Notes: generated by a model from the letters alone, not told the origin. Positions 20,898 through 29,882 are shown, counted from the stretch's first letter. The stretch: 64,000 nt of DNA from Psychrobacter alimentarius (GCF_001606025.1 NZ_CP014945.1:3038001-3102000), one strand, 5' to 3'. A program made the numbers and translations.

Positions 20898-20911
20898 CCA
20901 GTTCATTTAAG

Positions 20912-20942
20912 TTTACATGCGTAAACTAATGTGTTTTATAAT
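20912..20942 (+). promoter_or_regulatory. Possible fabF promoter
   Basis: TTTACA (20912-20917) and TATAAT (20937-20942) with a rather long 19-base spacer. A short palindrome, AGTTTAC/GTAAACT (20910-20927), overlaps the -35 region. Confidence 0.35.
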
Positions 20943-20957
20943 GGTTGCCAAAATATA

Positions 20958-20990
20958 GTGATAGCGTTATAAATAACATAACGTTATCAC
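20958..20990. promoter_or_regulatory. 33-bp palindrome upstream of fabF
   Basis: Arms GTGATAGCGTTAT and ATAACGTTATCAC pair with one mismatch around a seven-base centre. It lies just downstream of the possible promoter and 56 bases before the fabF ATG. It could be an operator or an mRNA hairpin; no T-run follows. Confidence 0.55.
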
Positions 20991-21046
20991 ATTAAAATAT
21001 TAGGAAAACATCATCCTCTTAGGACCATAAGTATAGGATATATCGC

Positions 21047-22426
21047 ATGAGCCAACACAGCAATTCACCTTCCGTGCAAGCTGCAAATAATACTGATGCT
21101 GCTCCAGAACAGAAAACGCGCCATAAGCCACCCCATTACGAACGCTCTGATGATATGCGAGTTGTGATCACAGGTATGGGTGCTATCACACCGCTTGGTC
21201 TAGACGTGGATAGTTCATGGACAAGCCTACTCAAAGGCGATAGCGGTATTGTGCCCATTACTCATTTTGATGCGACAGAGTACCGTGCGAAAATTGCAGG
21301 CGTCGTAAAAGACTTTGATGCCAAAAATTATATGAGTGCCAAGGACGCACGCCGTTATGATGAGTTTATTCATTATGGTATTGCTGCCTCAGCAATGGCA
21401 TTGAAAAATGCTGGCTTCATTGATGAAGTCAGTGCGGCTGACAGTCCTGTAAAAGACGTTGATCAAGAGCGTTTTGGCATTATCTTAGGCTCAGGTATTG
21501 GCGGCATCCAAACCATTGAAAACAGTCGCGATATGCTACATGAAAAAGGTGCAACTAAAGTCTCACCTTTTATTATCCCAGGCTCTATTGTCAATATGGC
21601 GGCAGGATTGGTCGCGATTAAGCACAAATTGCAAGGTCCTAATCTTGCCACATCGACGGCCTGTACCACTGCCACGCACGCAATGGGCCTTGCCGCTCGT
21701 TTGATTGCCTATGGTGATGCTGATGTCATGCTGGCTGGCGGTAGCGAAAAAGGCTCCAGTCCACTTGGTATGGCAGGTTTTGGTGCCATGCACGCCCTAT
21801 CAACCCGCAATGAGGAGCCAACCAAAGCCTCGCGTCCCTTTGATAAAGACCGTGACGGGTTTGTACTTGGTGATGGCGCAGGTATGGTGGTCTTAGAAAG
21901 CCTTGCTCACGCCAAAGCTCGCGGTGCAACGATTCTAGCAGAACTGGTCGGATTCGGTATGAGTGATGATGCCAGTCATATCACATCGCCACCAGAAGAT
22001 GGTAGCGGCGCGGCAAGAGCGATGAAAAATGCGCTGAAGGATGCAGGTATCGATCCTGCTGCAGTTGGGTATGTCAACGCGCATGGCACGAGCACGCCTG
22101 CAGGTGATGTCGCTGAATCGATTGCTATCGAAACGGTATTTGCACCAGTGAAAGACAGCATTTTAGTGAGTTCAACCAAGTCCATGACTGGGCACTTACT
22201 GGGAGCAGCTGGCGGTATCGAAGCTATCTTTACGATATTAGCCTTACAGCATCAGCATGTGCCGCCGACCATCAACTTGGATAATGTCGAAGATAACTGT
22301 AATCTCGATTATGTGGCCAATCAATCACGCAAAGTGGAAAACCTACAGTACGCTGTGTCCAATAGCTTCGGCTTTGGTGGCACCAATGGCTCACTAATCT
22401 TTGCACGCTGGCCTATCAATCAGTAA
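21047..22426 (+). CDS. fabF: Beta-ketoacyl-ACP synthase II
   Basis: Condensing enzyme of type II fatty acid synthesis, important for temperature-dependent unsaturated chain elongation. The 459-residue protein has the full catalytic set: Cys206 in TSTACTTAT, His346 in NAHGTSTPAGD, Lys378 and His383 in KSMTGHLLGAAGG. The glycine-rich GGTNG tail is present. FabF is usually about 413 residues. Here about 36 polar residues precede the usual MRVVITGMGAITP beginning. GGATAT lies upstream of the first ATG and supports the long form, but the ATG at 21155 is an alternative. No acpP or other fab gene is adjacent. Confidence 0.96.
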   Translation: MSQHSNSPSVQAANNTDAAPEQKTRHKPPHYERSDDMRVVITGMGAITPLGLDVDSSWTSLLKGDSGIVPITHFDATEYRAKIAGVVKDFDAKNYMSAKDARRYDEFIHYGIAASAMALKNAGFIDEVSAADSPVKDVDQERFGIILGSGIGGIQTIENSRDMLHEKGATKVSPFIIPGSIVNMAAGLVAIKHKLQGPNLATSTACTTATHAMGLAARLIAYGDADVMLAGGSEKGSSPLGMAGFGAMHALSTRNEEPTKASRPFDKDRDGFVLGDGAGMVVLESLAHAKARGATILAELVGFGMSDDASHITSPPEDGSGAARAMKNALKDAGIDPAAVGYVNAHGTSTPAGDVAESIAIETVFAPVKDSILVSSTKSMTGHLLGAAGGIEAIFTILALQHQHVPPTINLDNVEDNCNLDYVANQSRKVENLQYAVSNSFGFGGTNGSLIFARWPINQ

Positions 22427-22436
22427 GATGTAAACG

Positions 22437-22533
22437 CTGACAACGTGAGTCATCCTTACGTTGTAACGTTGTTGTCAGATTGGCTACGTTTGTCCACTTG
22501 CAGCCCCTTATCGTACTTGCGTATGATAAGGGG
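22437..22533 (+). terminator. Two hairpins after fabF, the second terminator-like
   Basis: CTGACAAC/GTTGTCAG pair at 22437-22478. A second stem, CCCCTTATC/GATAAGGGG at 22504-22533, is followed by TAATTTTTGG. The second is the probable end of the fabF transcript, although its T-run is interrupted. Confidence 0.55.
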
Positions 22534-22550
22534 TAATTTTTGGAACATTT

Positions 22551-23393
22551 ATGGACGATACCATGTCAAGCTACTCATTTTCCCAACATTTTTATCAGCG
22601 CTGGACGTGTGCTCCTGAACCGATACGCGCTGCCATCACTCAAGAGCTAGAAGATATCACCAACTTATTGCAGACAGAAACCCCTTTTGAAAGCTTTGTT
22701 TTTCGCACGCATGATTTGGACGCTCATGTCGATGAGCTGTATGAAAACCATGAAGCTGAGCAAGCCATTGCAAAAGCCATCATCGATAAACAAGAAAAGG
22801 AGCGTGCAGCAGCCGAACAACAACGCTTAGAAGATGAAAAAAGCCAAGCAATAGCAGCTGCTAAGCAGCAAGAAAAAGACAGACGTCTTGAAACAGAAGC
22901 AACCGCGCAAAAAGAATTAGAAAAAAATGCATTATCAAAGCCAGTGACGGATAACAACAATCCGAATGCCTCTACCGCAGCAAACGCTGCAGATAAGACA
23001 AGTATTGATGGTAAGAATATCGAAAGTACTGAAAATAACGCTACTGGCAATACTGGCAAAGCCTCAGCTGACACAGATACAAAACCTCAAACCATTGCTG
23101 AACCTGCCAATCCCACGAATGAGGCAAGCATCAAAACTGACATTGCTATTAAGGCGATCAATACTAAGGCCAGCGCTGCCATTAGCTTGGCATTAAAAGA
23201 TACAAACGCTAATACCAATCATCAATCATTGATTCGTGAACTAGAAATGCAGATTGATGACTATCTCAGCGATCAGATGATGCTAATGTCTGAAAACCTA
23301 AAATCTTGGCTACGGGCCGAAATCACTCAGCATTTAGGTGATCAAGGTACGCCAGTCAAGAAAGAAGAGGACATTAAGAAAAACATTCATTAA
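22551..23393 (+). CDS. Unknown protein with a charged coiled-coil middle
   Basis: I do not recognise a named family. The 280-residue protein has three parts. An N-terminal ordered segment (residues 1-70) contains FYQRWTCAPEPIRAAITQEL. A long Glu/Lys/Gln/Ala-rich stretch (about 75-130) looks like a coiled coil. A low-complexity Asn/Thr/Ala linker leads to a C-terminal helix, EMQIDDYLSDQMMLMSENLK, followed by SWLRAEI. No signal peptide or membrane helix is visible, so it should be cytoplasmic. An ATG at codon 5 is an alternative start. A strong terminator follows. Confidence 0.7.
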   Translation: MDDTMSSYSFSQHFYQRWTCAPEPIRAAITQELEDITNLLQTETPFESFVFRTHDLDAHVDELYENHEAEQAIAKAIIDKQEKERAAAEQQRLEDEKSQAIAAAKQQEKDRRLETEATAQKELEKNALSKPVTDNNNPNASTAANAADKTSIDGKNIESTENNATGNTGKASADTDTKPQTIAEPANPTNEASIKTDIAIKAINTKASAAISLALKDTNANTNHQSLIRELEMQIDDYLSDQMMLMSENLKSWLRAEITQHLGDQGTPVKKEEDIKKNIH

Positions 23394-23475
23394 CAGCGAG
23401 CGCTTGATTGACAGTACGTTTCTACTAAAAGCTTCGACTAAAAATAGTCCAACGGCTCCGTACCAAAAAACGCAT

Positions 23476-23511
23476 AAAAAAAGCCCCGCCTATGATTGAC
23501 GGGGCTTTTTT
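23476..23511. terminator. Bidirectional terminator
   Basis: AAAAAAGCCCCG and CGGGGCTTTTTT arms surround a 12-base loop. It lies between convergent genes and fits both directions. Confidence 0.9.
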
Positions 23512-23603
23512 GTATTTTATTCACGATACAAGGCCGTAAAACACCTTATCTTAGTCGCTCTCTGCGCGTTTTGTCCTTATTTTCAGACAAGCAATATTTC
23601 TGA

Positions 23604-25421
23604 TTAGATGGCTTGTGTTCGCTCAGTCAACCACTCAAGTGCGGCGCCGTCCACGCGATCTTTTAACTCTGCAAACACTTGGCGATGATACTGATTGAGC
23701 CAATCAGTCTCTACTTGGTCCAATAGTGACGGTTCAATCAAACGCGTATCAATTGGGCAGTAAGTGATGGTTTCAAAGTGTAAGAAATCACCAAATTCTG
23801 TCTCAGTAGGATTGCCGACTGGCGTGTTGATTACCAAGTTTTCAATACGAATACCCCATTTGCCTTCACGATAGAGACCTGGCTCATTGCTTGAGATCAT
23901 ACCGACTTTCATAGCGCGCTCTTTTGGTGTACTGGCGCTATAAGCAATGACCTGTGGACCTTCATGTACGTTTAAGAAATACCCAACCCCATGGCCGGTA
24001 CCATGACCATAATCCATCTGCGCTTGCCACAATGGTGCGCGGCAAATGGCATCGATTAATGGAGAAGCAATACCGTCTGGGAAATGAGCGCGTGCTAAGG
24101 CAATGTGTGCTTTTAATACTGTAGTAAAGTCACGTTTGTGCTCAGCATTGACCGCTCCGATACCGACCACACGAGTGATATCAGTCGTACCATTTTGATA
24201 TTGTGCGCCTGAATCAATCAGTAACAATCCGCCTTCCCCTTCATTCACATCGAGGTAGCTGAATTTTTCTGGTGTTGCACGGTAATGCGGCAATGCGCCA
24301 TTTTCATTAAACCCTGCAATGGTCGGAAAACTTGGCGATACATAGTGTGGCTGCTGACTACGTACCTCAATCAGCATACTATCAACATCCAACTCGCTTA
24401 GACGCTCGCCTGCCTCAAGACGTTGCTCAAACGTCGAAAAGAATTCGCACAATGCTGCACCATCTTGACGCATGGCTTCACGCACATGGTCAATATCCGC
24501 ATCAGATTTCACCGACTTTAGCAAAGTACTTGGCGCCATTTGTTCGATAAAACCCACATCATCTGCCATTTTTGATAAGGTGCCGACGGCTACTTTATTT
24601 GGGTCCAATAGTAACAAATCTTCTGGCGTCAATGTACCTAGCGCCTCTTGCACAGACTCATAATCCGCCAATGTGATACCGCTTGCGTCCAAATGGTTGG
24701 CAATCTCTGTACTGACCTTGCTGTTCTCCACAAACAAAGTGGCACTGTCTTCACTGATTAGCATATGCGCCAAGAATACAGGGTTATAATCGACATCAGC
24801 GCCACGTAGATTGGTGAGCCAAGCGATGTCGTCTAAGCTTGATAGTAAATGATGTGTGGCGCCCGCTTCTGCCATACCAGCACGTACCGCAGCCAGTTTG
24901 GAAGTAGCAGATTGCGCGACAAACGACGCATCGTGCGAATAGAGTGCAGCATCTGGTAGCGCTGGACGATCTTCCCATATTTCTGCCAGTACATCACGCT
25001 CAGTAATTAGAGTAATCTCATGAGCATCAAACGCATTTAACAGACGATCTTGCTCAGCGATAGACAAGACATTGCCATCGACGGCGACACTATCGCCCTC
25101 GACCAAATGCTCAGCCAACCAATCAATGTGGTTTGGTTGACCAGGAGCGAGTTTTTCTAAGCTAATACCTGTGTCTTGCAATTGGTCAGCTGCGTGTACC
25201 CAGTAGCGACTGTCCGTCCAAAGACCTGCAAAATCTGCCGTCACAACCAATGTACCCACTGAACCTGTAAACCCTGACAACCAGAGTCTTGCCTGCCAAT
25301 ACTCTGGCAAGTATTCAGACAAATGCGGATCTGCTGATGGCACGATAATGGCCGTGAGGTCTTGTGCTGTTAAGGTCTGACGTAGAGTTTCAATACGATC
25401 ATGGATGATTTGTTTATTCAT
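23604..25421 (-). CDS. Aminopeptidase P family (M24B) metallopeptidase, three-domain form
   Basis: Predicted to remove an N-terminal residue that precedes proline in peptides, in the cytoplasm. At 605 residues it matches the large three-domain aminopeptidase P form, like eukaryotic XPNPEP1, rather than the about 440-residue E. coli PepP. Two creatinase-like N-terminal domains precede the pita-bread catalytic domain. Metal ligands are visible in order: the aspartates in LIDSGAQYQNGTTDITR, the histidine in GHGTGHGVGYFL, the glutamate in SSNEPGLY, and the glutamate in IRIENLV. AAGGAAGC precedes the ATG. The POT peptide transporter lies upstream on the same strand, which suggests a peptide-use theme. 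Confidence 0.9.
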   Translation of the reverse strand: MNKQIIHDRIETLRQTLTAQDLTAIIVPSADPHLSEYLPEYWQARLWLSGFTGSVGTLVVTADFAGLWTDSRYWVHAADQLQDTGISLEKLAPGQPNHIDWLAEHLVEGDSVAVDGNVLSIAEQDRLLNAFDAHEITLITERDVLAEIWEDRPALPDAALYSHDASFVAQSATSKLAAVRAGMAEAGATHHLLSSLDDIAWLTNLRGADVDYNPVFLAHMLISEDSATLFVENSKVSTEIANHLDASGITLADYESVQEALGTLTPEDLLLLDPNKVAVGTLSKMADDVGFIEQMAPSTLLKSVKSDADIDHVREAMRQDGAALCEFFSTFEQRLEAGERLSELDVDSMLIEVRSQQPHYVSPSFPTIAGFNENGALPHYRATPEKFSYLDVNEGEGGLLLIDSGAQYQNGTTDITRVVGIGAVNAEHKRDFTTVLKAHIALARAHFPDGIASPLIDAICRAPLWQAQMDYGHGTGHGVGYFLNVHEGPQVIAYSASTPKERAMKVGMISSNEPGLYREGKWGIRIENLVINTPVGNPTETEFGDFLHFETITYCPIDTRLIEPSLLDQVETDWLNQYHRQVFAELKDRVDGAALEWLTERTQAI

Positions 25422-25774
25422 AAATTGCTTCCTTATTAATATTAGATAGAGCGGTGAGGCGACTATGGATAGCCGTCTTATTCGAATCGGACAACGTGCT
25501 GCTTGAAATGCGAATAGTCAGTCTGGCAAAAATAGAGATTGTAAACAGGTTTCAATATTCAAAGTCAAATATATAAAAACAGTCAGCACACGATGATTGC
25601 CGTTGGATATTATTAGATGTTTGGGCAGAACATAAGCTTTCAATAGCCCATAAAAAATACTGCGCTAATTAAAACAATAAAACGTGCTACCAATCATGGT
25701 AACACGTCTCATCAGTTATCACTGCTTTAGGCAATACGTACAATCAGCAGTTGATAAAAGGTGCTATCTAATAG
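25422..25774. other. Intergenic region between the peptide transporter and aminopeptidase P
   Basis: About 350 bases. It holds the transporter terminator at 25682-25707 and then AT-rich sequence that should include the aminopeptidase promoter. No gene seen. Confidence 0.4.
25675..25707 (-). terminator. Terminator of the POT transporter gene
   Basis: On the minus strand ACGTGTTACCA and TGGTAGCACGT pair with one G-T wobble and a four-base loop, followed by TTTTATTG. Confidence 0.75.
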
Positions 25775-27337
25775 TTAGCTGACTTGATCTGCTTGCTCAC
25801 TCTTTTTCAGCATATTATTGATAGGTTTGGCCAGTACCAATAGGATAACTGCTGTCACCACCAAAAAGACCGTCATCGTTGTAAATAAGGTCGGTAAACC
25901 TTCGATTTTATCAGCAGATACATGACCACCGAAGAAAGCTGCAACCAAGTTACCCATAGCGATAGAGGCAAAGAAAAGCCCCATCATCTGACCTTGCATG
26001 CCCTTTGGCGCAAGTTTTGTCATTGAAGACAGACCAACCGGACTCAATGCCAACTCACCAAGTGTCAATAACAACAAACTGCCTACCAACCATAATGGTG
26101 ATGCCAAACCGCCATCATTGGTCAAAATGCTTTTTGAAGCAAAGATCATCAAGGCAAAACCAGCGGCCGCAAGTAACATGCCGAGTGCAAACTTAGCCAT
26201 ACTACTTGGTTCAAGACCTTTATTAGCAAGCTTAACCCAAACAATGCTGACGATAGGTGCCAAAATTAAGATAAACAATGGGTTCAAAGACTGGAACCAA
26301 ATACTTGGAATCTCAAAACCTAAAACATTCAAATCGGTATAACGATCAGCGAACAAGTTAAATGACGTTGGCTGCTGCTCAAAACTTGACCAAAATAGCG
26401 TTGAACCAATGATTAGGATAAAACAAATCAGTAAACGCAGTTTGTCCGTCTTATCCAATCTTGGTGAGATAAACATGATGGCAAAGTACAATATAACGAC
26501 CGCTGCAATAATATAGGTCATATACTCTGCAACCATTTGAGGATTGAACGAGATCATACCCGTCGATACCAAAAGCACCACTGCCACTAATAATGCTACA
26601 AACCCTGCCACCCAGCGACCTATGTTTTTGTAAATACCGTTGGCGTTTTCCCATTCAGCTGTAATGCCTTTGGCGCGTGCATAACGTGTTAAGTTCTTTT
26701 GTGCTGCAAAACGATAGACCAATAGCGATACAAGCATGCCAAGACCACCAACACCAAAACCTGCATGCCACATACCTTTTTCTTTAAAGACACCTACGAT
26801 AAGGGCGGCCAGCAACGCGCCAATATTGATACCCATATAAAATAACGTAAAACCCCCATCACGGCGGACATCACCTTTGGGATATAAGGCACCAACCATG
26901 ACTGAGATACAGGTTTTGAATAGTCCTGAACCTAATACGATACATATCAAACCGACAAAAAACAGCGTCATACCGAATACGGCAGACAGGGCAATACATA
27001 AATGCCCGAGGGCAATAATGATACTACCCCACCACAGTGCGCGCTCTTGACCAAGCCAATTATCTGCCAGCCAACCACCTGGCACTGCTGCCAAATATAA
27101 CGATCCTGCAAAAATACCGTAAATAGCAGAAGCCGTTACTTCATCAAAGCCGAAACCGCCGCTGCCAACCGTCGCTACCATAAATAATACGAGTAAGGGA
27201 CGGATACTATAGTAAGAAAATCGTTCCCACATTTCGGTAAAAAATAGAGAACGCAATGGCTTGGGGTGTCCCATAAAACCATTATCTAATGCTTCCAGTT
27301 CAGCAGTCCTCGCCTCTGATTTTGATTCTATGCTCAT
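25775..27337 (-). CDS. POT/PTR2 family proton-dependent oligopeptide transporter
   Basis: Inner-membrane symporter importing di- and tripeptides with protons. The 520-residue protein has about 14 hydrophobic helices. The family signature EMWERFSYYSIRP is at about residue 34. The second PTR2 signature is in the GFTLFYMGINIGALLA stretch near residue 160, and the proton-coupling ExxER motif is intact. The start has AAAGGA upstream. The aminopeptidase P gene is downstream on the same strand, separated by a terminator, so the two may cooperate in peptide use while being transcribed separately. Confidence 0.95.
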   Translation of the reverse strand: MSIESKSEARTAELEALDNGFMGHPKPLRSLFFTEMWERFSYYSIRPLLVLFMVATVGSGGFGFDEVTASAIYGIFAGSLYLAAVPGGWLADNWLGQERALWWGSIIIALGHLCIALSAVFGMTLFFVGLICIVLGSGLFKTCISVMVGALYPKGDVRRDGGFTLFYMGINIGALLAALIVGVFKEKGMWHAGFGVGGLGMLVSLLVYRFAAQKNLTRYARAKGITAEWENANGIYKNIGRWVAGFVALLVAVVLLVSTGMISFNPQMVAEYMTYIIAAVVILYFAIMFISPRLDKTDKLRLLICFILIIGSTLFWSSFEQQPTSFNLFADRYTDLNVLGFEIPSIWFQSLNPLFILILAPIVSIVWVKLANKGLEPSSMAKFALGMLLAAAGFALMIFASKSILTNDGGLASPLWLVGSLLLLTLGELALSPVGLSSMTKLAPKGMQGQMMGLFFASIAMGNLVAAFFGGHVSADKIEGLPTLFTTMTVFLVVTAVILLVLAKPINNMLKKSEQADQVS

Positions 27338-27504
27338 AACTTTATTCCTTTAAAGACCACTGTAATCATGACCAAGCCTCTGATTTCATCATCAGTAGAC
27401 CTCTGACTTTACCGTCAGACAGTCATGTAAGCGCGTCATTGTTTCATTTGGTTATACTCAAGTAAAGAAAAAGTTGGCTAGGAATTACACAAATACATAC
27501 AAAG

Positions 27505-27540
27505 AAAAACCCGAGCTCACAAAATGAGATCGGGTTTTTT
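27505..27540. terminator. Bidirectional terminator
   Basis: AAAACCCGA-CTCA and TGAG-TCGGGTTTT arms with T-runs in both orientations. It probably ends the minus-strand transcript of the alanine-rich protein gene at 27708-28157 before the transporter gene. Confidence 0.8.
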
Positions 27541-27573
27541 TATGAATACTAACGACAACCGTACGGTGTGTTT

Positions 27574-27670
27574 AGCGTATTGCACTCAAGCTTTAAATAG
27601 GGCAAATATCTCGCGCTTCCCTTTAAAGCCTTGACGTTTGAATACGCTTCTAGTGAGGTAAATGTGCAAT
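27574..27670. other. Nested inverted repeats in a 3' untranslated region
   Basis: AGCGTATT (27574-27581) pairs with AATACGCT (27641-27648). Within that, AAGCTTTAAA and a GGG pair with CCCTTTAAAGCCTT at 27619-27632. ATTGCAC (27579-27585) could instead pair with GTGCAAT (27664-27670). The block lies between the stop of the alanine-rich protein gene and its terminator. Confidence 0.5.
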
Positions 27671-27707
27671 AAAGCAACTTTTACGACAAGTTCTTTTTTG
27701 GAAAATA

Positions 27708-28157
27708 TTACTGTGCAGCCGTTGGTGTATCAGTCGTATCGCCTGCATCTAAGTCACCATCTGCTTGCTCAGCCGTTAAATCTGCATCGCCAACCGCTGC
27801 TTGATTGACAGTACCAGAGGCTGTCGCTGTACCAGACTCTGCCGCAACCACGGCACTATCACCTTCTGTTACTGGAGTGACGGTCGCATCTGCTGCTGTA
27901 TCCGTTGCTGAGGCATCTGCTGTTGCCACAGGTGCAGCTGTAGTTTCTGCTGGCGCTGCATCGTCTTCAGCAGCAATTGCTTCAGCCTTAGCAGCAGCGG
28001 CTGATGCTGCGGTAGTCTCAGCCTTAATATGTTCGCCTGCTGGACGCAAAAATCCAGAAATGCCAATCAATAAGACAATACCTAAAAATAAGGCAATGCC
28101 GCACAAAGTATACAGCAGCTCTTTCTTCGGATTGTTGTTGACGATACCTTCTGACAT
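27708..28157 (-). CDS. Membrane-anchored alanine/threonine-rich acidic protein
   Basis: No family recognised. The 149-residue protein begins with a short positive cytoplasmic end, MSEGIVNNNPKKELL. One membrane helix follows (about residues 15-37, LCGIALFLGIVLLIGISGF). The remaining 110 residues are almost only Ala, Thr, Asp, Glu, Val and Gly, so probably disordered and outside the membrane. The repetitive composition explains the long open frames on the opposite strand. It has its own near-consensus promoter. It may be an envelope stress or surface-related protein, but that is a guess. Confidence 0.7.
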   Translation of the reverse strand: MSEGIVNNNPKKELLYTLCGIALFLGIVLLIGISGFLRPAGEHIKAETTAASAAAAKAEAIAAEDDAAPAETTAAPVATADASATDTAADATVTPVTEGDSAVVAAESGTATASGTVNQAAVGDADLTAEQADGDLDAGDTTDTPTAAQ

Positions 28158-28197
28158 ACCTTATCCACCTTGCACAAAATATTTGAAATATTGACCT

Positions 28198-28227
28198 ATT
28201 ATATCGCAATTTATACTGATTTGTTAA
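28198..28227 (-). promoter_or_regulatory. Strong sigma-70 promoter for the alanine-rich protein
   Basis: On the minus strand TTAACA (28222-28227) and a perfect TATAAT (28198-28203) with an 18-base spacer, about 40 bases before the ATG. Confidence 0.7.
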
Positions 28228-28301
28228 AACCCTTAAGTATTTAAAGGATTTATTATCAACAACTTCTTTCAATGGCCTTTATGATAAATGATAGCGGCCC
28301 A

Positions 28302-29882
28302 CTATACCTGCTTGCTAGAACGAACCTGTGCGCTTGATCCTTTGCCAAAATAGCTTAATACCAATAATAACGCGATGATAAATAAGATAGGATACTGACC
28401 AAAACGCATAAAGGGTGTATTGCCAACACGCGCTTGCACCTCACCGCGTAATACCGTGCGTTCAAACTGCGGCGCGCGCTCGACAATATGACCTTTATGA
28501 TCAATGATTGCCGTCACACCCGTATTGGTTGCCCGCATAAACCAGCGCCCATTTTCAAGCGCGCGCATCTGTACCATTTGTAGATGTTGCAACGGACCGG
28601 CTGACGTACCAAACCAAGCATCGTTTGAGATGGTCAATAAAAAGTCCGTACCAATGGCATTTTTGCGGGTGGTATCTGGATAGGCAACCTCATAACAAAT
28701 GGCTGATCCCAGATTGTGTCCACGAACGCGTAGCGGTGCCTGTTTATCGCTACCACGACTGTAACTCATGATGTCTTGGCTACCTGCCAGATTCGGCAAA
28801 ATATCTAACAATCCTTCAAAGGGAATGTACTCGCCAAACGGTACCAGACGTTGTTTTTTGTAGAGTCCTTCTGCGTCTGCGCCTAAGGCAATGACACTGT
28901 TGTAAAATGGCGGGTATTTATCGGTACTGGCATCAAATGCTGCTTCATCTTTGTAAGGAATACCCGTGACCCACGTAGTATCCGTCTCCTTGGCCATCTT
29001 GACCATTTCATTGATAAAGCCAACCGCTTCCGTCTGAAACATGGGAATAGAAGACTCAGGCCACAACACAAGATCGCGGTCCCATTCGGTACTCGTTAGG
29101 GTTGCATAGATTTTGAGCGTTTCTATCTGATACTCAGTGAGCCATTTGAGATCTTGAGGAATATTGCCTTGGATCAACGACACAGATAAATCTGGCGTGC
29201 CTTTTGGCTTTGTCCACTGCGGATTGATTAACCATAAGGCGGTGCTAATGGCCAGTAGCCCCAACGATGGAATCATATAACCACTACGGCGACGCAATAG
29301 CTCAACCACACTTGCGGCTAATAAGACCGCGACAAAAGAGATGGCAAAAACGCCCGCAACAGGCGCCAATGAGGACAGCCAATACTGCTCGGTAAAGGCA
29401 TAACCCACAAACAACCACGGGAAACCGGTAAACAACCACGTTTTCATCCATTCTTGCAAAACCCAAAGCGCTGCAAAAGACAGCGGCTGCTTACCGACTA
29501 CCTTATTGAATGTTAGCGCCATAAATCCATGAAACAACCCCATGCCCAGACCCATGAGTGCAATCATAATGAGTGCAAGCCATACAGGCGTATTGCCGTA
29601 GACGTGAATAGAGGTATAGAGCCAAAAAGCACCCACGCACCACAGTCCTGTGCCATAAGCCTGACCGATCAAAAAGGCACGTTTGCCATTCATTACAGGG
29701 ATTAATAAGGCGTACAAAATAGCAGGCGACACCAGTGCAAGCGGCCAAATATCATAAGGCGCAAGCGCCAAGGTAAATATTGCGCCTGCCAGCCACGCAA
29801 TCAGTACCGTCACAAGCATTGGTAAGCCTTTTGGCTTATCAGGGTTCAGACGTTTTTGCAAATCAACAGTAGACAGACGCAT
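28302..29882 (-). CDS. lnt: Apolipoprotein N-acyltransferase
   Basis: Inner-membrane enzyme that adds the third acyl chain to the N-terminal cysteine of lipoproteins. The 526-residue protein has about seven membrane helices in the first 220 residues and a last one at the C-terminus. They flank a periplasmic nitrilase-like domain. The catalytic triad is visible: Glu276 in LWPESSIP, Lys343 in YKKQRLVPFGEY, and Cys396 in SAICYEVAYP. The size is close to E. coli Lnt (512). corC lies upstream on the same strand, the usual partner, but a terminator separates them here. Confidence 0.96.
   Translation of the reverse strand: MRLSTVDLQKRLNPDKPKGLPMLVTVLIAWLAGAIFTLALAPYDIWPLALVSPAILYALLIPVMNGKRAFLIGQAYGTGLWCVGAFWLYTSIHVYGNTPVWLALIMIALMGLGMGLFHGFMALTFNKVVGKQPLSFAALWVLQEWMKTWLFTGFPWLFVGYAFTEQYWLSSLAPVAGVFAISFVAVLLAASVVELLRRRSGYMIPSLGLLAISTALWLINPQWTKPKGTPDLSVSLIQGNIPQDLKWLTEYQIETLKIYATLTSTEWDRDLVLWPESSIPMFQTEAVGFINEMVKMAKETDTTWVTGIPYKDEAAFDASTDKYPPFYNSVIALGADAEGLYKKQRLVPFGEYIPFEGLLDILPNLAGSQDIMSYSRGSDKQAPLRVRGHNLGSAICYEVAYPDTTRKNAIGTDFLLTISNDAWFGTSAGPLQHLQMVQMRALENGRWFMRATNTGVTAIIDHKGHIVERAPQFERTVLRGEVQARVGNTPFMRFGQYPILFIIALLLVLSYFGKGSSAQVRSSKQV

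Noticed and set aside
23604..25421. Naming the aminopeptidase pepP
   Set aside because: The protein is the large three-domain form of 605 residues, not the roughly 440-residue E. coli PepP type, so the symbol was left out.
27805..28194. 129-codon frame antisense to the alanine-rich protein
   Set aside because: It is the shadow of a repetitive GC-rich composition; it has no promoter or ribosome-binding site, while the minus-strand gene has both.
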